A DNA stretch of 64,000 nt from Plantactinospora sp040120695. Its GTDB lineage: Bacteria; Actinomycetota; Actinomycetes; Mycobacteriales; Micromonosporaceae. Below, piece after piece: positions 41,777-50,300 of this stretch. Each line of letters opens with the position of its first letter. Position 1 is the first letter of the stretch. Below the pieces are notes generated by a model. That model was not told the origin of the DNA. It made no database searches and saw only the letters and a list, made by a program, of their open reading frames with translations. Location of the stretch: positions 6,111-70,110 of the forward strand of contig NZ_JBEEAC010000030.1 of NCBI RefSeq assembly GCF_040120695.1, read 5' to 3'. A program made the translations under genes and the position numbers.

Positions 41777-42757
41777 ATGCTTGTCGACTGGCCACTGGAT
41801 CGGTTGCGCGACTACCGGCCGGAGCGCGATGAACCGGCCGACTTCGACGCCTTCTGGGCCAACACGCTCGCCCAGGCCCGCGAGGTCGGCACGCCGGCGA
41901 AGTTCGAGCCGTACGACGCGAATCTCTCCACCGTGGAGGTTTACGACGTCACCTTCTCCGGTTTCGCCGGCCAGCCCGTACGCGGGTGGTTCCTGCTCCC
42001 CCGGCACCGTACCGGCCGGCTGCCCTGCGTCGTGGAGTACATCGGGTACGGCGGCGGGCGCGGACTGCCGCACGAGTGGCTCGCCTGGAGCGCCGCCGGC
42101 TACGCCCACCTGGTGATGGACACCCGGGGCCAGGGCAGCAACGGTTACCTGGTCGGCGACACCCCGGACCCGGACCCGGTCGGCCTGCCGCAGACTCCCG
42201 GCTTCATGACTCGCGGGCTCGGCGATCCGTCGTCGTACTACTACCGCCGGCTCTTCACCGACGCGGTCCGGGCCGTGGAGACCGCCCGGGAGCACCCCCG
42301 GGTCGATCCCGAGCGGGTGGTGGTGGCCGGCACCAGCCAGGGTGGTGGGATCAGCATCGCCGTCTCCGGCCTGGTCGACGGGCTCGCGGCGGTGATGCCG
42401 AACGTACCGTTCCTCTGCCACTACCGGCGGGCCACCGAGATCACCGACGCCTCGCCGTACCAGGAGTTGGTGACGTACCTGCGGACCCACCGGCACGACG
42501 TCGAGCGGGTCTTCCACACTCTCAGCTACTTCGACGGGGTCAACTTCGCCAGCCGGGCCACCGCCCCGGCGCTCTTCTCCGTCGCCCTGATGGACGCGGT
42601 CTGCCCGCCGTCGACGGTCTACGCCGCGTTCAACCACTACGGGGGCACGGAGAAGGAGATCACGGTGTGGCCGTACAACGGGCACGAGGGTGGAGCCGGT
42701 TTCCAGTTTCCCCGACAGGCAGACCTGCTCCGACGGCTCTTCGGTGCACAGGGCTAG
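41777..42757 (+). CDS. Acetyl xylan esterase / cephalosporin-C deacetylase (CE7)
   Basis: A 326-residue alpha/beta hydrolase of carbohydrate esterase family 7. The nucleophile elbow is GTSQGGG, the RGQG motif is in MDTRGQGSNG, the acid is in MDAVCPPSTVYA and the His in YNGHEGG. No signal peptide, so it works in the cytoplasm, as usual for CE7, on acetylated sugars or small esters. The ATG follows GAGAGGAG. Length is normal. The 2H-phosphoesterase-like gene overlaps its end. Confidence 0.93.
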   Translation: MLVDWPLDRLRDYRPERDEPADFDAFWANTLAQAREVGTPAKFEPYDANLSTVEVYDVTFSGFAGQPVRGWFLLPRHRTGRLPCVVEYIGYGGGRGLPHEWLAWSAAGYAHLVMDTRGQGSNGYLVGDTPDPDPVGLPQTPGFMTRGLGDPSSYYYRRLFTDAVRAVETAREHPRVDPERVVVAGTSQGGGISIAVSGLVDGLAAVMPNVPFLCHYRRATEITDASPYQELVTYLRTHRHDVERVFHTLSYFDGVNFASRATAPALFSVALMDAVCPPSTVYAAFNHYGGTEKEITVWPYNGHEGGAGFQFPRQADLLRRLFGAQG

Positions 42758-43472
42758 CCCGGGGCGGAAGGTCGGCACGCCGGAGGTCGGCTACGGCGCC
42801 GCCTTCGACCGGCTCTTCGCGCGGGGTCGCGCCGCGCTGCTGGCCGGTACGAACCACTGCGACTCCCCGCCGGTCGACGGTGGCCGGTGGGGGCTGTCGG
42901 TGGTGCTGCCACCGGATCCGGCGTGCGCCGCCCGGCTCGCGGCGGTGACCGCCGAGGCGTCCGCCGTGACCGGCCCGGAGCACTGGCCGACCGGCTCGCC
43001 GGAGGCGGTGCACCTCACGGTACGGGCGATCGAGGCGCACCGGAGCAGCGTGCCGGCCGGCGACCCGCTCGTGGTCCGGGCCGGCTCGGCGCTGCGCCGG
43101 GCCGCGGCGGCGTGCCGGCCGGTACGCCTGGCACTGCGCGGCCTCACGCTCACCCCGTCCGGCGTGATGGCCTGCGCGTACCCGGTCGACCCGGCGCCGG
43201 ACGAGTTCGCCGCGCGGCTCGCCGTCGAACTCGGCGAGGACGCCTGGTTCGAGGCCGACTTCGCCCGGGACATCTGGTACGCCACCCTGGTGCACTTCAC
43301 CGCGCCGCTGCGCGATCCGGTCGCCCTGGTCGACTGGGTGGCCGCGCGGCGCGGTGCCGACCTCGGTGACGCGGTCGCCAACGTGGCCGAACTGCTGCGC
43401 TTCCGGTTCAACGGGCGCCAGCCGGTACGGGTGCCGCTGGCCAGCGCACCCTTCGGCGCCGGTACCGGATAG
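42744..43472 (+). CDS. 2H-phosphoesterase-like hypothetical protein
   Basis: A protein of about 242 residues with two His-x-Thr signatures about 90 residues apart (AVHLTVRAIE and TLVHFTAPL), the pattern of the 2H phosphoesterase superfamily, which includes 2'-5' RNA ligases and cyclic phosphodiesterases. The GTG at 42744 overlaps the end of the esterase gene. The open frame continues further upstream inside that gene without a better start. The region before the first motif holds WGLSVVLPPDP, a likely first strand. Substrate unknown. The match is by motif spacing only. Confidence 0.65.
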   Translation: MHRASPGRKVGTPEVGYGAAFDRLFARGRAALLAGTNHCDSPPVDGGRWGLSVVLPPDPACAARLAAVTAEASAVTGPEHWPTGSPEAVHLTVRAIEAHRSSVPAGDPLVVRAGSALRRAAAACRPVRLALRGLTLTPSGVMACAYPVDPAPDEFAARLAVELGEDAWFEADFARDIWYATLVHFTAPLRDPVALVDWVAARRGADLGDAVANVAELLRFRFNGRQPVRVPLASAPFGAGTG

Positions 43473-43636
43473 CCGCCCGGCCCGGCCCCGCCGACCGCAG
43501 GTGGGACCCCGACCGGAGCCGGTGGGACCGTCCGGGGCACCGAGGGCATGGTCGACGACGACTGTCAGATCCACGTCCGCCGCTTTCCTCCGGCCATCCG
43601 TGCGCAAGGATGGTCTGGAATTCACGGGAGGAATCG

Positions 43637-45268
43637 ATGGACTCCGACAGCGTCGACCCTGGCCGCCCGGCGGAGCCGCTGCCCGCCGAGTTCGGCTCGA
43701 CCGAACGGAACGCCGACGGCGGCGACCGGGCCAGCCCACTGTCGCCGGTGCCCACCTCGCCCAACCTGGTCACCGACTCGGTCATCGCCCGACCGTTGCA
43801 GGAGCGGATGCGGTCCTCGGGCGAGGAGCCGATCGGCGTGGTGATCGAGCTGCGTACCCGCCATCTGGGCGGGGTGCGCGGGGCGCAGGCCCGGATCCGG
43901 GAGCTGATCCGGGAGGTCGCCGGTGTCGAGACGCCGGTCTGGCCGATCGGCTCGTACGTCAGCAGCGCCCTGACCGCCGCACAGATCCGCGCCCTGGTGG
44001 CCGCCGACGCCGAGGAGGCCGAGGAGGTCGCCCAGGAGCAGGCGGAGGCCGGAATGGCGGAGCAGGACCCAGGCTCCGGCCAGGCCCCCGAGGAGCCGTC
44101 GGCGTCGACGGTCGGCGCCGGGCCCGCCCCACGGTCGGCGATCCACCGGATCTGGCCCAACTTCGAGGTCCAGCCGCTCATCCACCGCTCCGTGGTGACC
44201 ACCAAGTGCCAGGCGGCGCACCGCGCCTTCAACGCGTACGGCCAGGACATCGTCTGGGCGGTGCTCGACTCCGGCATCGACGAGGGGCACGCGCACTTCC
44301 ATCGGCACGGCAACCTGGCGCTGACCCCGCCGCTGGCGCACCGCTCGTTCATCGGGGACAGCGACGCCGAGGCGACGAGGGACCTGGCCGGGCACGGCAC
44401 GCACGTGGCCGGGATCCTGGCCGGTGAGCAGATCGTCGGCGAGAACGAGAGTCCGCTGACCGCCGCCGCCTTCTACCAGCCGGACGTGGGGGACCTGCGT
44501 ACCGAGCGGATGCACCTGCGCGCGGTCAGCGGGATGGCGCCGCGTTGCCGGCTGCTCTCCTGCAAGATCCTCCGGGACGACGGCTCCGGCGACATGGCGG
44601 CGGTGCTGGCCGCGCTGGAGTACATCCAGGAACTCAACGACCACGGTCGGGAGCTCCTGGTGCACGGGGTCAACCTGTCGGTGGGCTATCCGTTCGACCC
44701 GACCTGGTTCGCCACCGGTCTCAGCCCGATCTGCCGGGAGGTCGACCGGCTGGTGCAGTCCGGCGTGGTCGTGGTGGCGGCAGCCGGCAACACCGGGTAC
44801 GGCTACGTCATCGACGCCGGTGGCCGACGGATGCGTACGGCGTTCGACCTGACCATCAACGACCCGGGCAACGCCGAACTGGCGATCACGGTCGGCGCCA
44901 CCTCCTGCCGGCCGCACGCCTCCGGCGTCTCCTACTTCTCCTCCAAGGGCCCCACCGGGGACGGTCGGGCCAAGCCGGACCTGGTGGCGCCCGGCGAGCG
45001 GGTGATCAGCGCCGGTGCCGGCCGGCTGCTGGAGCAGGCGCTCGGCGGCGTGCCCGGCGCGACCTACGTGGAGAACTCCGGCACCTCGATGGCGGCACCG
45101 CACGTCTCCGGCGTGGCGGCCGCGTTCATGTCGGTGCACCAGGAGTTCATCGGCCGCCCGCACCGGGTCAAGCGGGCACTGCTCGACTCCGCCACCGACC
45201 TCGGTCGGGACCCTTCGTTCCAGGGCCGCGGTCTCGTCGACGCGATGCGGGCCCTCCAGTCGGTCTGA
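43637..45268 (+). CDS. Cytosolic subtilisin-like serine protease (S8)
   Basis: A 543-residue subtilase without signal peptide. The triad is intact: Asp211 (AVLDSGID), His253 (AGHGTHVAGI) and Ser484 (NSGTSMAAPHVSG), with the oxyanion Asn in VVVAAAGNTG. Residues 1-165 form an acidic N-terminal region with an Ala/Glu-rich coiled-coil-like part (ADAEEAEEVAQEQAEA), where an inhibitor propeptide would sit. There is an insertion between His and the core strand (residues about 270-300). The ATG follows GGAGGAATCG. An alpha/beta hydrolase gene follows after 25 bp in the same operon, suggesting a shared function. Confidence 0.9.
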   Translation: MDSDSVDPGRPAEPLPAEFGSTERNADGGDRASPLSPVPTSPNLVTDSVIARPLQERMRSSGEEPIGVVIELRTRHLGGVRGAQARIRELIREVAGVETPVWPIGSYVSSALTAAQIRALVAADAEEAEEVAQEQAEAGMAEQDPGSGQAPEEPSASTVGAGPAPRSAIHRIWPNFEVQPLIHRSVVTTKCQAAHRAFNAYGQDIVWAVLDSGIDEGHAHFHRHGNLALTPPLAHRSFIGDSDAEATRDLAGHGTHVAGILAGEQIVGENESPLTAAAFYQPDVGDLRTERMHLRAVSGMAPRCRLLSCKILRDDGSGDMAAVLAALEYIQELNDHGRELLVHGVNLSVGYPFDPTWFATGLSPICREVDRLVQSGVVVVAAAGNTGYGYVIDAGGRRMRTAFDLTINDPGNAELAITVGATSCRPHASGVSYFSSKGPTGDGRAKPDLVAPGERVISAGAGRLLEQALGGVPGATYVENSGTSMAAPHVSGVAAAFMSVHQEFIGRPHRVKRALLDSATDLGRDPSFQGRGLVDAMRALQSV

Positions 45269-45293
45269 CCACTCGCTCCCGGATGAGGTGCAG

Positions 45294-46559
45294 ATGCAGT
45301 TCCCGTACGCCGAGGTGGAGATCCGGTCCACCGGTGCGATCCACGACGACAACCAGCGGCGGGCCGCGGTGGAACTGGTCGCCGCCTGCGGCGCCACCGA
45401 CGTACTCGTGCTCTGCCACGGCTGGAACAACGACATCCCGCAGGCCCGCCGCCTCTACCAGCGGCTCACCGACAACCTGGCGGCGGTGCGCCCGGCGGTA
45501 CCCGGGGCGGAGTCCCGGACCCTGGCCGTGGTCGGCGCGCTCTGGCCGTCGATCCGCTGGTCGGACGAGGACGAGGTGGCCGGCGGCGGGGTCGCGGTCG
45601 GCGACGAGGCGGTCGCGCTGATCGGGGCCATCGCGACCCGGGTCGAGGACCCGGCCCGGGCAGCCCTGCTGACCCGGCTGGTGCCGAGGCTCGCGGACTC
45701 GGCCGAGGCCCGGCAGCGCTTCCTCGACGCCCTGCGGGAGCAGATCCCACCCGGGCCGGCCGAGCCGTTCTCCGGCGCTGTGGGGGTGGACGAGGATCCG
45801 CCGCCGGCGGCGCTGCTGCACGGAGACGCGGAGACGGTCTTCGAGGCGGTTGGCGGCCCCGAGGTCGACTTCGGGCGACCGGAGCGGACCGGCGGCGCGG
45901 CCGGCTTCGGCTTCGACCTGGACAGCGTGCTGGCCAAGGCGCGCGGGGTGTTGAACGTGACCACCTACTACACGATGAAGGACCGGGCCGGGAAGGTCGG
46001 CTCCGGCGGCATCGCCACGCTGCTGTCCGAGCTGGCCCGGGCATCCGCGTCGGGCGTACGGCTGCACCTGGCCGGTCACTCGTTCGGCGCCCGGGCGCTG
46101 GCCGCCGCCGCGGTGCGGCACCCCCGGCTGCACTCCTGCACTCTGCTGCAGGGCGCGTTCAGCCACCACGCCTTCGCGGTGAACTTCAACGGTCGGGGCG
46201 AGAACGGGCTGTTCCGGTCGCTACTGGCCGATCGGCAGATGACCGGACCGATGTTGGTCACGCACACCGTCAACGACCGGGCGGTCGGCCTGGCGTACGC
46301 GGCGGCGTCCCGGCTCGCCCGGCAGGCCGGCGCCGGGCTGGGCGACGCCAACGACCCGTACGGCGGAATCGGTCGAAACGGGGCGCTGAAGACACCCGAG
46401 GTGGTCCAGCCCTGCGTCGATCTGCTGGAGGTGGGCGGCGGCTACCAGTTCCGGCCGGGTCGGGTGTTCAACCTGAAAGCGGACAGGTTCATCCGCTCGC
46501 ACGGCGACGTCAGCGGTCGACAGGTCGTCTACGCTCTGTACTCTGCGATCAGCAGCTGA
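45294..46559 (+). CDS. Alpha/beta-hydrolase, subtilase partner
   Basis: A 421-residue protein with an early strand and oxyanion region (VLVLCHGWNNDIPQARRLY), resembling the DUF900-like group, and a nucleophile elbow HLAGHSFGARAL near residue 260. The His and Asp that would complete the triad lie later (VTHTVNDRAVGLAY and NGRGENGLF regions are candidates). Between them is an inserted helical segment of about 130 residues. No signal peptide. The ATG has GATGAGG upstream. It directly follows the subtilase and shares its cytosolic location. The substrate is unknown. Confidence 0.83.
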   Translation: MQFPYAEVEIRSTGAIHDDNQRRAAVELVAACGATDVLVLCHGWNNDIPQARRLYQRLTDNLAAVRPAVPGAESRTLAVVGALWPSIRWSDEDEVAGGGVAVGDEAVALIGAIATRVEDPARAALLTRLVPRLADSAEARQRFLDALREQIPPGPAEPFSGAVGVDEDPPPAALLHGDAETVFEAVGGPEVDFGRPERTGGAAGFGFDLDSVLAKARGVLNVTTYYTMKDRAGKVGSGGIATLLSELARASASGVRLHLAGHSFGARALAAAAVRHPRLHSCTLLQGAFSHHAFAVNFNGRGENGLFRSLLADRQMTGPMLVTHTVNDRAVGLAYAAASRLARQAGAGLGDANDPYGGIGRNGALKTPEVVQPCVDLLEVGGGYQFRPGRVFNLKADRFIRSHGDVSGRQVVYALYSAISS

Positions 46560-46626
46560 CGACCTGCGCCTCCCGCAGCGGCGGTGTCGAGCCCGCATCG
46601 GAAGCTCGAAACCCGGTCGTCTTTTT

Positions 46627-46651
46627 GATTGGCTCGGCCACCGGTGGGTAC
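46627..46651 (+). promoter_or_regulatory. Possible stress sigma (SigB-like) promoter
   Basis: GATT, 15 bases, GGGTAC, 46 bases before the RsbW-like gene. Actinobacterial SigB/SigF-type promoters read GTTT, 14-17 bases, GGGTA. The -35 element is one base off. Plausible because anti-sigma and regulatory kinases of this group are often in stress-sigma regulons. Confidence 0.35.
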
Positions 46652-46696
46652 GGTCCGCGCTGTACCCCTGACGGGTTCGGTGACCTTGGAGGCGCC

Positions 46697-47212
46697 ATGA
46701 CGGACGGTCCGTTGGACGATCAACGGACGGAGACACAGTATGGACCCCTGTTGCTCGAGGCGGACTTCGACGCGGAGCAGGTGGCCGACGTACGGCGGGC
46801 GCTGACCGAGTGCCTTCTCGGAGCCGGCCTGGGCGGGGATCGGCTGGACGACTTCGTGACGGCGGTCAACGAGGCGATGACCAACGCGGTCCGGCACGGC
46901 GGCGGCCGAGGAGAGCTGCGGTTCTGGCGGCGGCGGCACCTGGTCTGTGAGGTCCGGGACCACGGGAGCGGCTTCGGCGACCCGGTGCCGGCCATCCCCG
47001 CCAGCCGTCCCCGGCCGTCCGCCGGTGGCGGGATGGGGCTCTGGCTGGCCCACCAGCTCGCGGACTCGATCGAGGTGCGCAGCGGCACCGACGGTGTCCG
47101 GGTACGGCTGACCATGGCCGTCACGGATCCGGCCGACGTACCGCCGGCCCCCGGCTGGGGCGCGGCCGGCCCCGGCGGTCCGGGGCCGGCCTGGCCCGGC
47201 GACGCCGGGTAA
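46697..47212 (+). CDS. RsbW-like serine-kinase ATPase (anti-sigma factor family)
   Basis: A 171-residue HATPase_c_2 protein. N box VNEAMTNAVRHGGG, G1-like VRDHGSGFGDP, and G2-like GGGMGLWLAHQLAD are all present. Such proteins bind a sigma factor or an anti-anti-sigma factor and phosphorylate the latter. No sigma or STAS gene is adjacent, so its partner lies elsewhere. The C-terminus is a Pro/Gly-rich tail of about 30 residues. The ATG follows TTGGAGG. Confidence 0.9.
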   Translation: MTDGPLDDQRTETQYGPLLLEADFDAEQVADVRRALTECLLGAGLGGDRLDDFVTAVNEAMTNAVRHGGGRGELRFWRRRHLVCEVRDHGSGFGDPVPAIPASRPRPSAGGGMGLWLAHQLADSIEVRSGTDGVRVRLTMAVTDPADVPPAPGWGAAGPGGPGPAWPGDAG

Positions 47213-47263
47213 CCCCCGACCTGGTAACCAAACGGCTGAGTCCGCATAAGGGAGAACGCTGTG

Positions 47264-47293
47264 GTAGCCCGGGGTGGGATTCCCCCGGGCTAC
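47264..47293. terminator. Bidirectional hairpin terminator
   Basis: Perfect 11-bp stem (GTAGCCCGGGG / CCCCGGGCTAC) with an 8-base loop between the convergent RsbW-like and RHS genes. Two 24-base repeats follow (CTCAGCGATCAGCCCCCGTC and a close copy, about 47293-47340). Confidence 0.85.
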
Positions 47294-47376
47294 TCAGCGA
47301 TCAGCCCCCGTCGCCACTCAGCGGTCAGCCCCCGCCTTCTTCATCTCCGACATCGCCCAGCGATCCGGGATACGCC

Positions 47377-50300
47377 TTACCACCTGATCTCGCCGAAGAT
47401 GCGCCTGGCTTGGATCACGGTACCTCGCACGTTGCCTGTCAGGGTGCCGCCGGTCTGGACCACATGACCCGCGACGTTTCCGTTGGTGACTGAACCGGCG
47501 GTTTGGTACAGGTTTCCGTAAACGTTGCCATTGACGGTGGCGTTGATCAGGGTCACGTTGCCGTAGACGTCGCCGTTCACTGTTCGGTTCATGATGACGC
47601 TGATGTTGCCCTTGCTCAGCGACACCAGTTTTTCGGCAGAACCGGCCGCCGCGCCAATGCCGCCGGCGCCGGCGGCCGAGCCGACACTCGCGGCGCCGGA
47701 GACGGCACCGACCACCGCCGTGCCGCCGGCTATCGTGGCCACACCTACGGCCGTTCGCCCGGCACCCCGGAGGATGTTGTCGATGATGTTGCGCTGCGGG
47801 TGCCCGGGATTGGTTCTCCGCTGCGGATCGCGGCGGATGTGCGGGGACTTCTTGGGCTCCGGGCGGCTCTTCTTCGGCCGCTTGGCGCTCTTCTTCCGAC
47901 TATTCCCGTTATCCCCGCCCTCGTTCCACTTCTTCTCCTTTTTCCTGTTCTTGGTGGACTTTCTGGGCAGTTTCGCGGCCCGGGCCGCGATCTTCACCAC
48001 CTTGTCCGCGACCCACCTCGCGCTTTTCACGGCCACGGTGATCAACTCTTTGACGAACTTGAAGACGATGCGGAGAACCTGATAGGAAATGAGCACGAGG
48101 CGCTCGATGCTCTTCACGATCTGTCCGAGTGGCGGGATCTTCTTGATCACCTCATAGGTTTTCCGCACCCAGCGCCAGACCCTCTCCCAGCGGTACTCGA
48201 CGACCATCTTCACCCTCATCTTCTTCACCATGCGGGTGGAGATGACCCATCGCTCACCGTCGGGGTCGGCGTACGTCGCCGGGTTGTTGTTGGCGTAGGC
48301 GTAGCTGTTGAGTTGCTGCGGATCGGACAGGTCGACGATCGGATCGACGGAGATGAACCGGCCCAGGGACGGGTCGTAGTCGCGGGCCCCGAGATGGACC
48401 AGCCCGGTGTCCGGGTCCGCGGTGCCGCCGACGAAGCTCTTCTGACCGGGCCAGCCGGCCGGCGTGGCACCACGGGCCTCGCCGTACGGAGTGAACCGGC
48501 GCCGCTTCACCTCCTGGCTGGCGGCGTCGATGGCGATCTCCGGCGTGCCGTGATGGTCCATCGCCAGCCAGTGCAGCTTGTCGTCGGCGGAGGTGCGTAC
48601 GGCGACGGTGCGGCCGTTGAAGGAGTAGTAGCGGGTGCCGGTCACCGTGCCGTTCGGGGCCAGATGCAGCTCGGTCTCGCCGAGGTAGAGGGTGGTGCCG
48701 CTGGAGTCGCGGCGGATGAGCCGGTTGCCTCCGGCGTCGTAGAGGAAGCTGGTGGTGACGCCGTTCTTGGTGATGCTGCCGATGTTGCCTTCCGGGTCCC
48801 AGCTGATGGCCTGCTGGGCGGTGCCCTTCTTCCGGGCGGTCATGTTCCCGGCCGCGTCGTAGCCGAACTCCTCGACCTGCTGGCTGCCGTCCGGGCCGGT
48901 GGTGGTCACCTTGCTGACCGCGTGCGGCTTCGGCTGTCCCGTCGCCGGGTAGGTGTAGGCGCTCGTGGTCTTGGTGCCGTTCGGGTTGGTGCGGGTTTCC
49001 GACGTACGGTTGCCGGTCTTGTCCAGGGTCCACGAGTGCCAGTACGGCGCCGGGCCGCCCAGCCCGGCGGCGGTCGGCGCCGCCGCACAGTCGCCGGAGC
49101 CCGGTGTCCACGCCTCGGTGGCCCGGCGCAGGTGGTCGTACCGGAAGCACTGGGTCTCCTCGGCGCCGGGCGCCCGGTCGGCGATCGACATGACGTTACC
49201 GGCCTGGTCATACTTGAACGCCACGTCGGCGATCACCCCTGGTGCGGTGTCCCGCTCGACCACCGCACGGGAGAGCCGGTGGGTGCCGTACTCGTACCCG
49301 TACCCGAGCTTCACCGCCTTGCCGCCGGCCGACAGCCTCAGCTCGCGCACCTCACCGAACTGGGTGTAGGCGGTGCCCGTGACGTAGGTGTCCGCTCCGC
49401 TGAGGGTCACCGGCAGACCCAGGCGGTCGTAGCCGATGGCGAGCTCCTCCTCCGGCAGCCCGCCAACCGCCGGTAGGCTGGCCGTCGCCACGTCGCCGTT
49501 CACCTTGAACGTGCTGGTGAACTCGTAGCTGCCGGCGAGGCCCTGCTCGTTGCGCGGAATGGTGTAGCGGGTGGCGGTCACCCGCCCGGCGGCATCCAGA
49601 TCAGCCAGCGACGTCGTGTACTCGTTGCCGTCGACGTACCTGGTGGCGGAGGTCTGGTAGCCGAGGGCCGGCTTGCCGTTGACCGGCGTGTCGTAGGTCC
49701 AGCCGATCCGCTTGGGCCCGCTCGGTGATCCGTCGTGCGTTCCGGTCCGCCGGCCGAGGATGTCGTAGGTGTGCGCCAGCTTCAGTTCGCGCGCGTCCTT
49801 CTCGGTGAGCAGCTCCCCGGCGTCGTCGTAGGTGTACTCGGTCACGCCCCGGTCCGGCTCCTCGGCCCGGGTCATGAAGCCCCGCAGGTCGTAGGAGTAC
49901 CGCCACACGTTCCCGACCGGGTCGGTGACGGCTTGCAGCTGCCCGCGCCGGTTGTAGGTGTACTTCGTCGCGTCGTACGGGCCGGTCGGGGCATTGCCAT
50001 GGTATTGACGCAGCTCGACCAGCCGGCCCTCCGCGTCGTAGAGCTCGGTGGTCGGGGTATCCCCGTCCAACGGATCGGTGTCGTGCCGGTTGTGGGTGAA
50101 GGTGTGCGTGGTCCGCCACCGCTCCACCCCCTCGATACGGAAGATGACCTCCCTCGGTCGCTCGCTCTCGTCGTACACCGTCACGATCTGCGCCGGCACC
50201 CGGTCCTCGTCGGCTATGAGCACGGTCGGCCCGGGTGGAGCGTCGTTGTAGTAGGGGCCGTTCTCCTTGACCAGCAGGCCCCGTGAGTCGTAGACGGTGT

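Noticed and set aside
43594..43613. CCATCC-N8-GGATGG as a third copy of the cassette operator
   Set aside because: Half sites and spacing differ from CATCCC-N9-GGGATG and it is far from the cassette; more likely a local hairpin before the subtilase gene.
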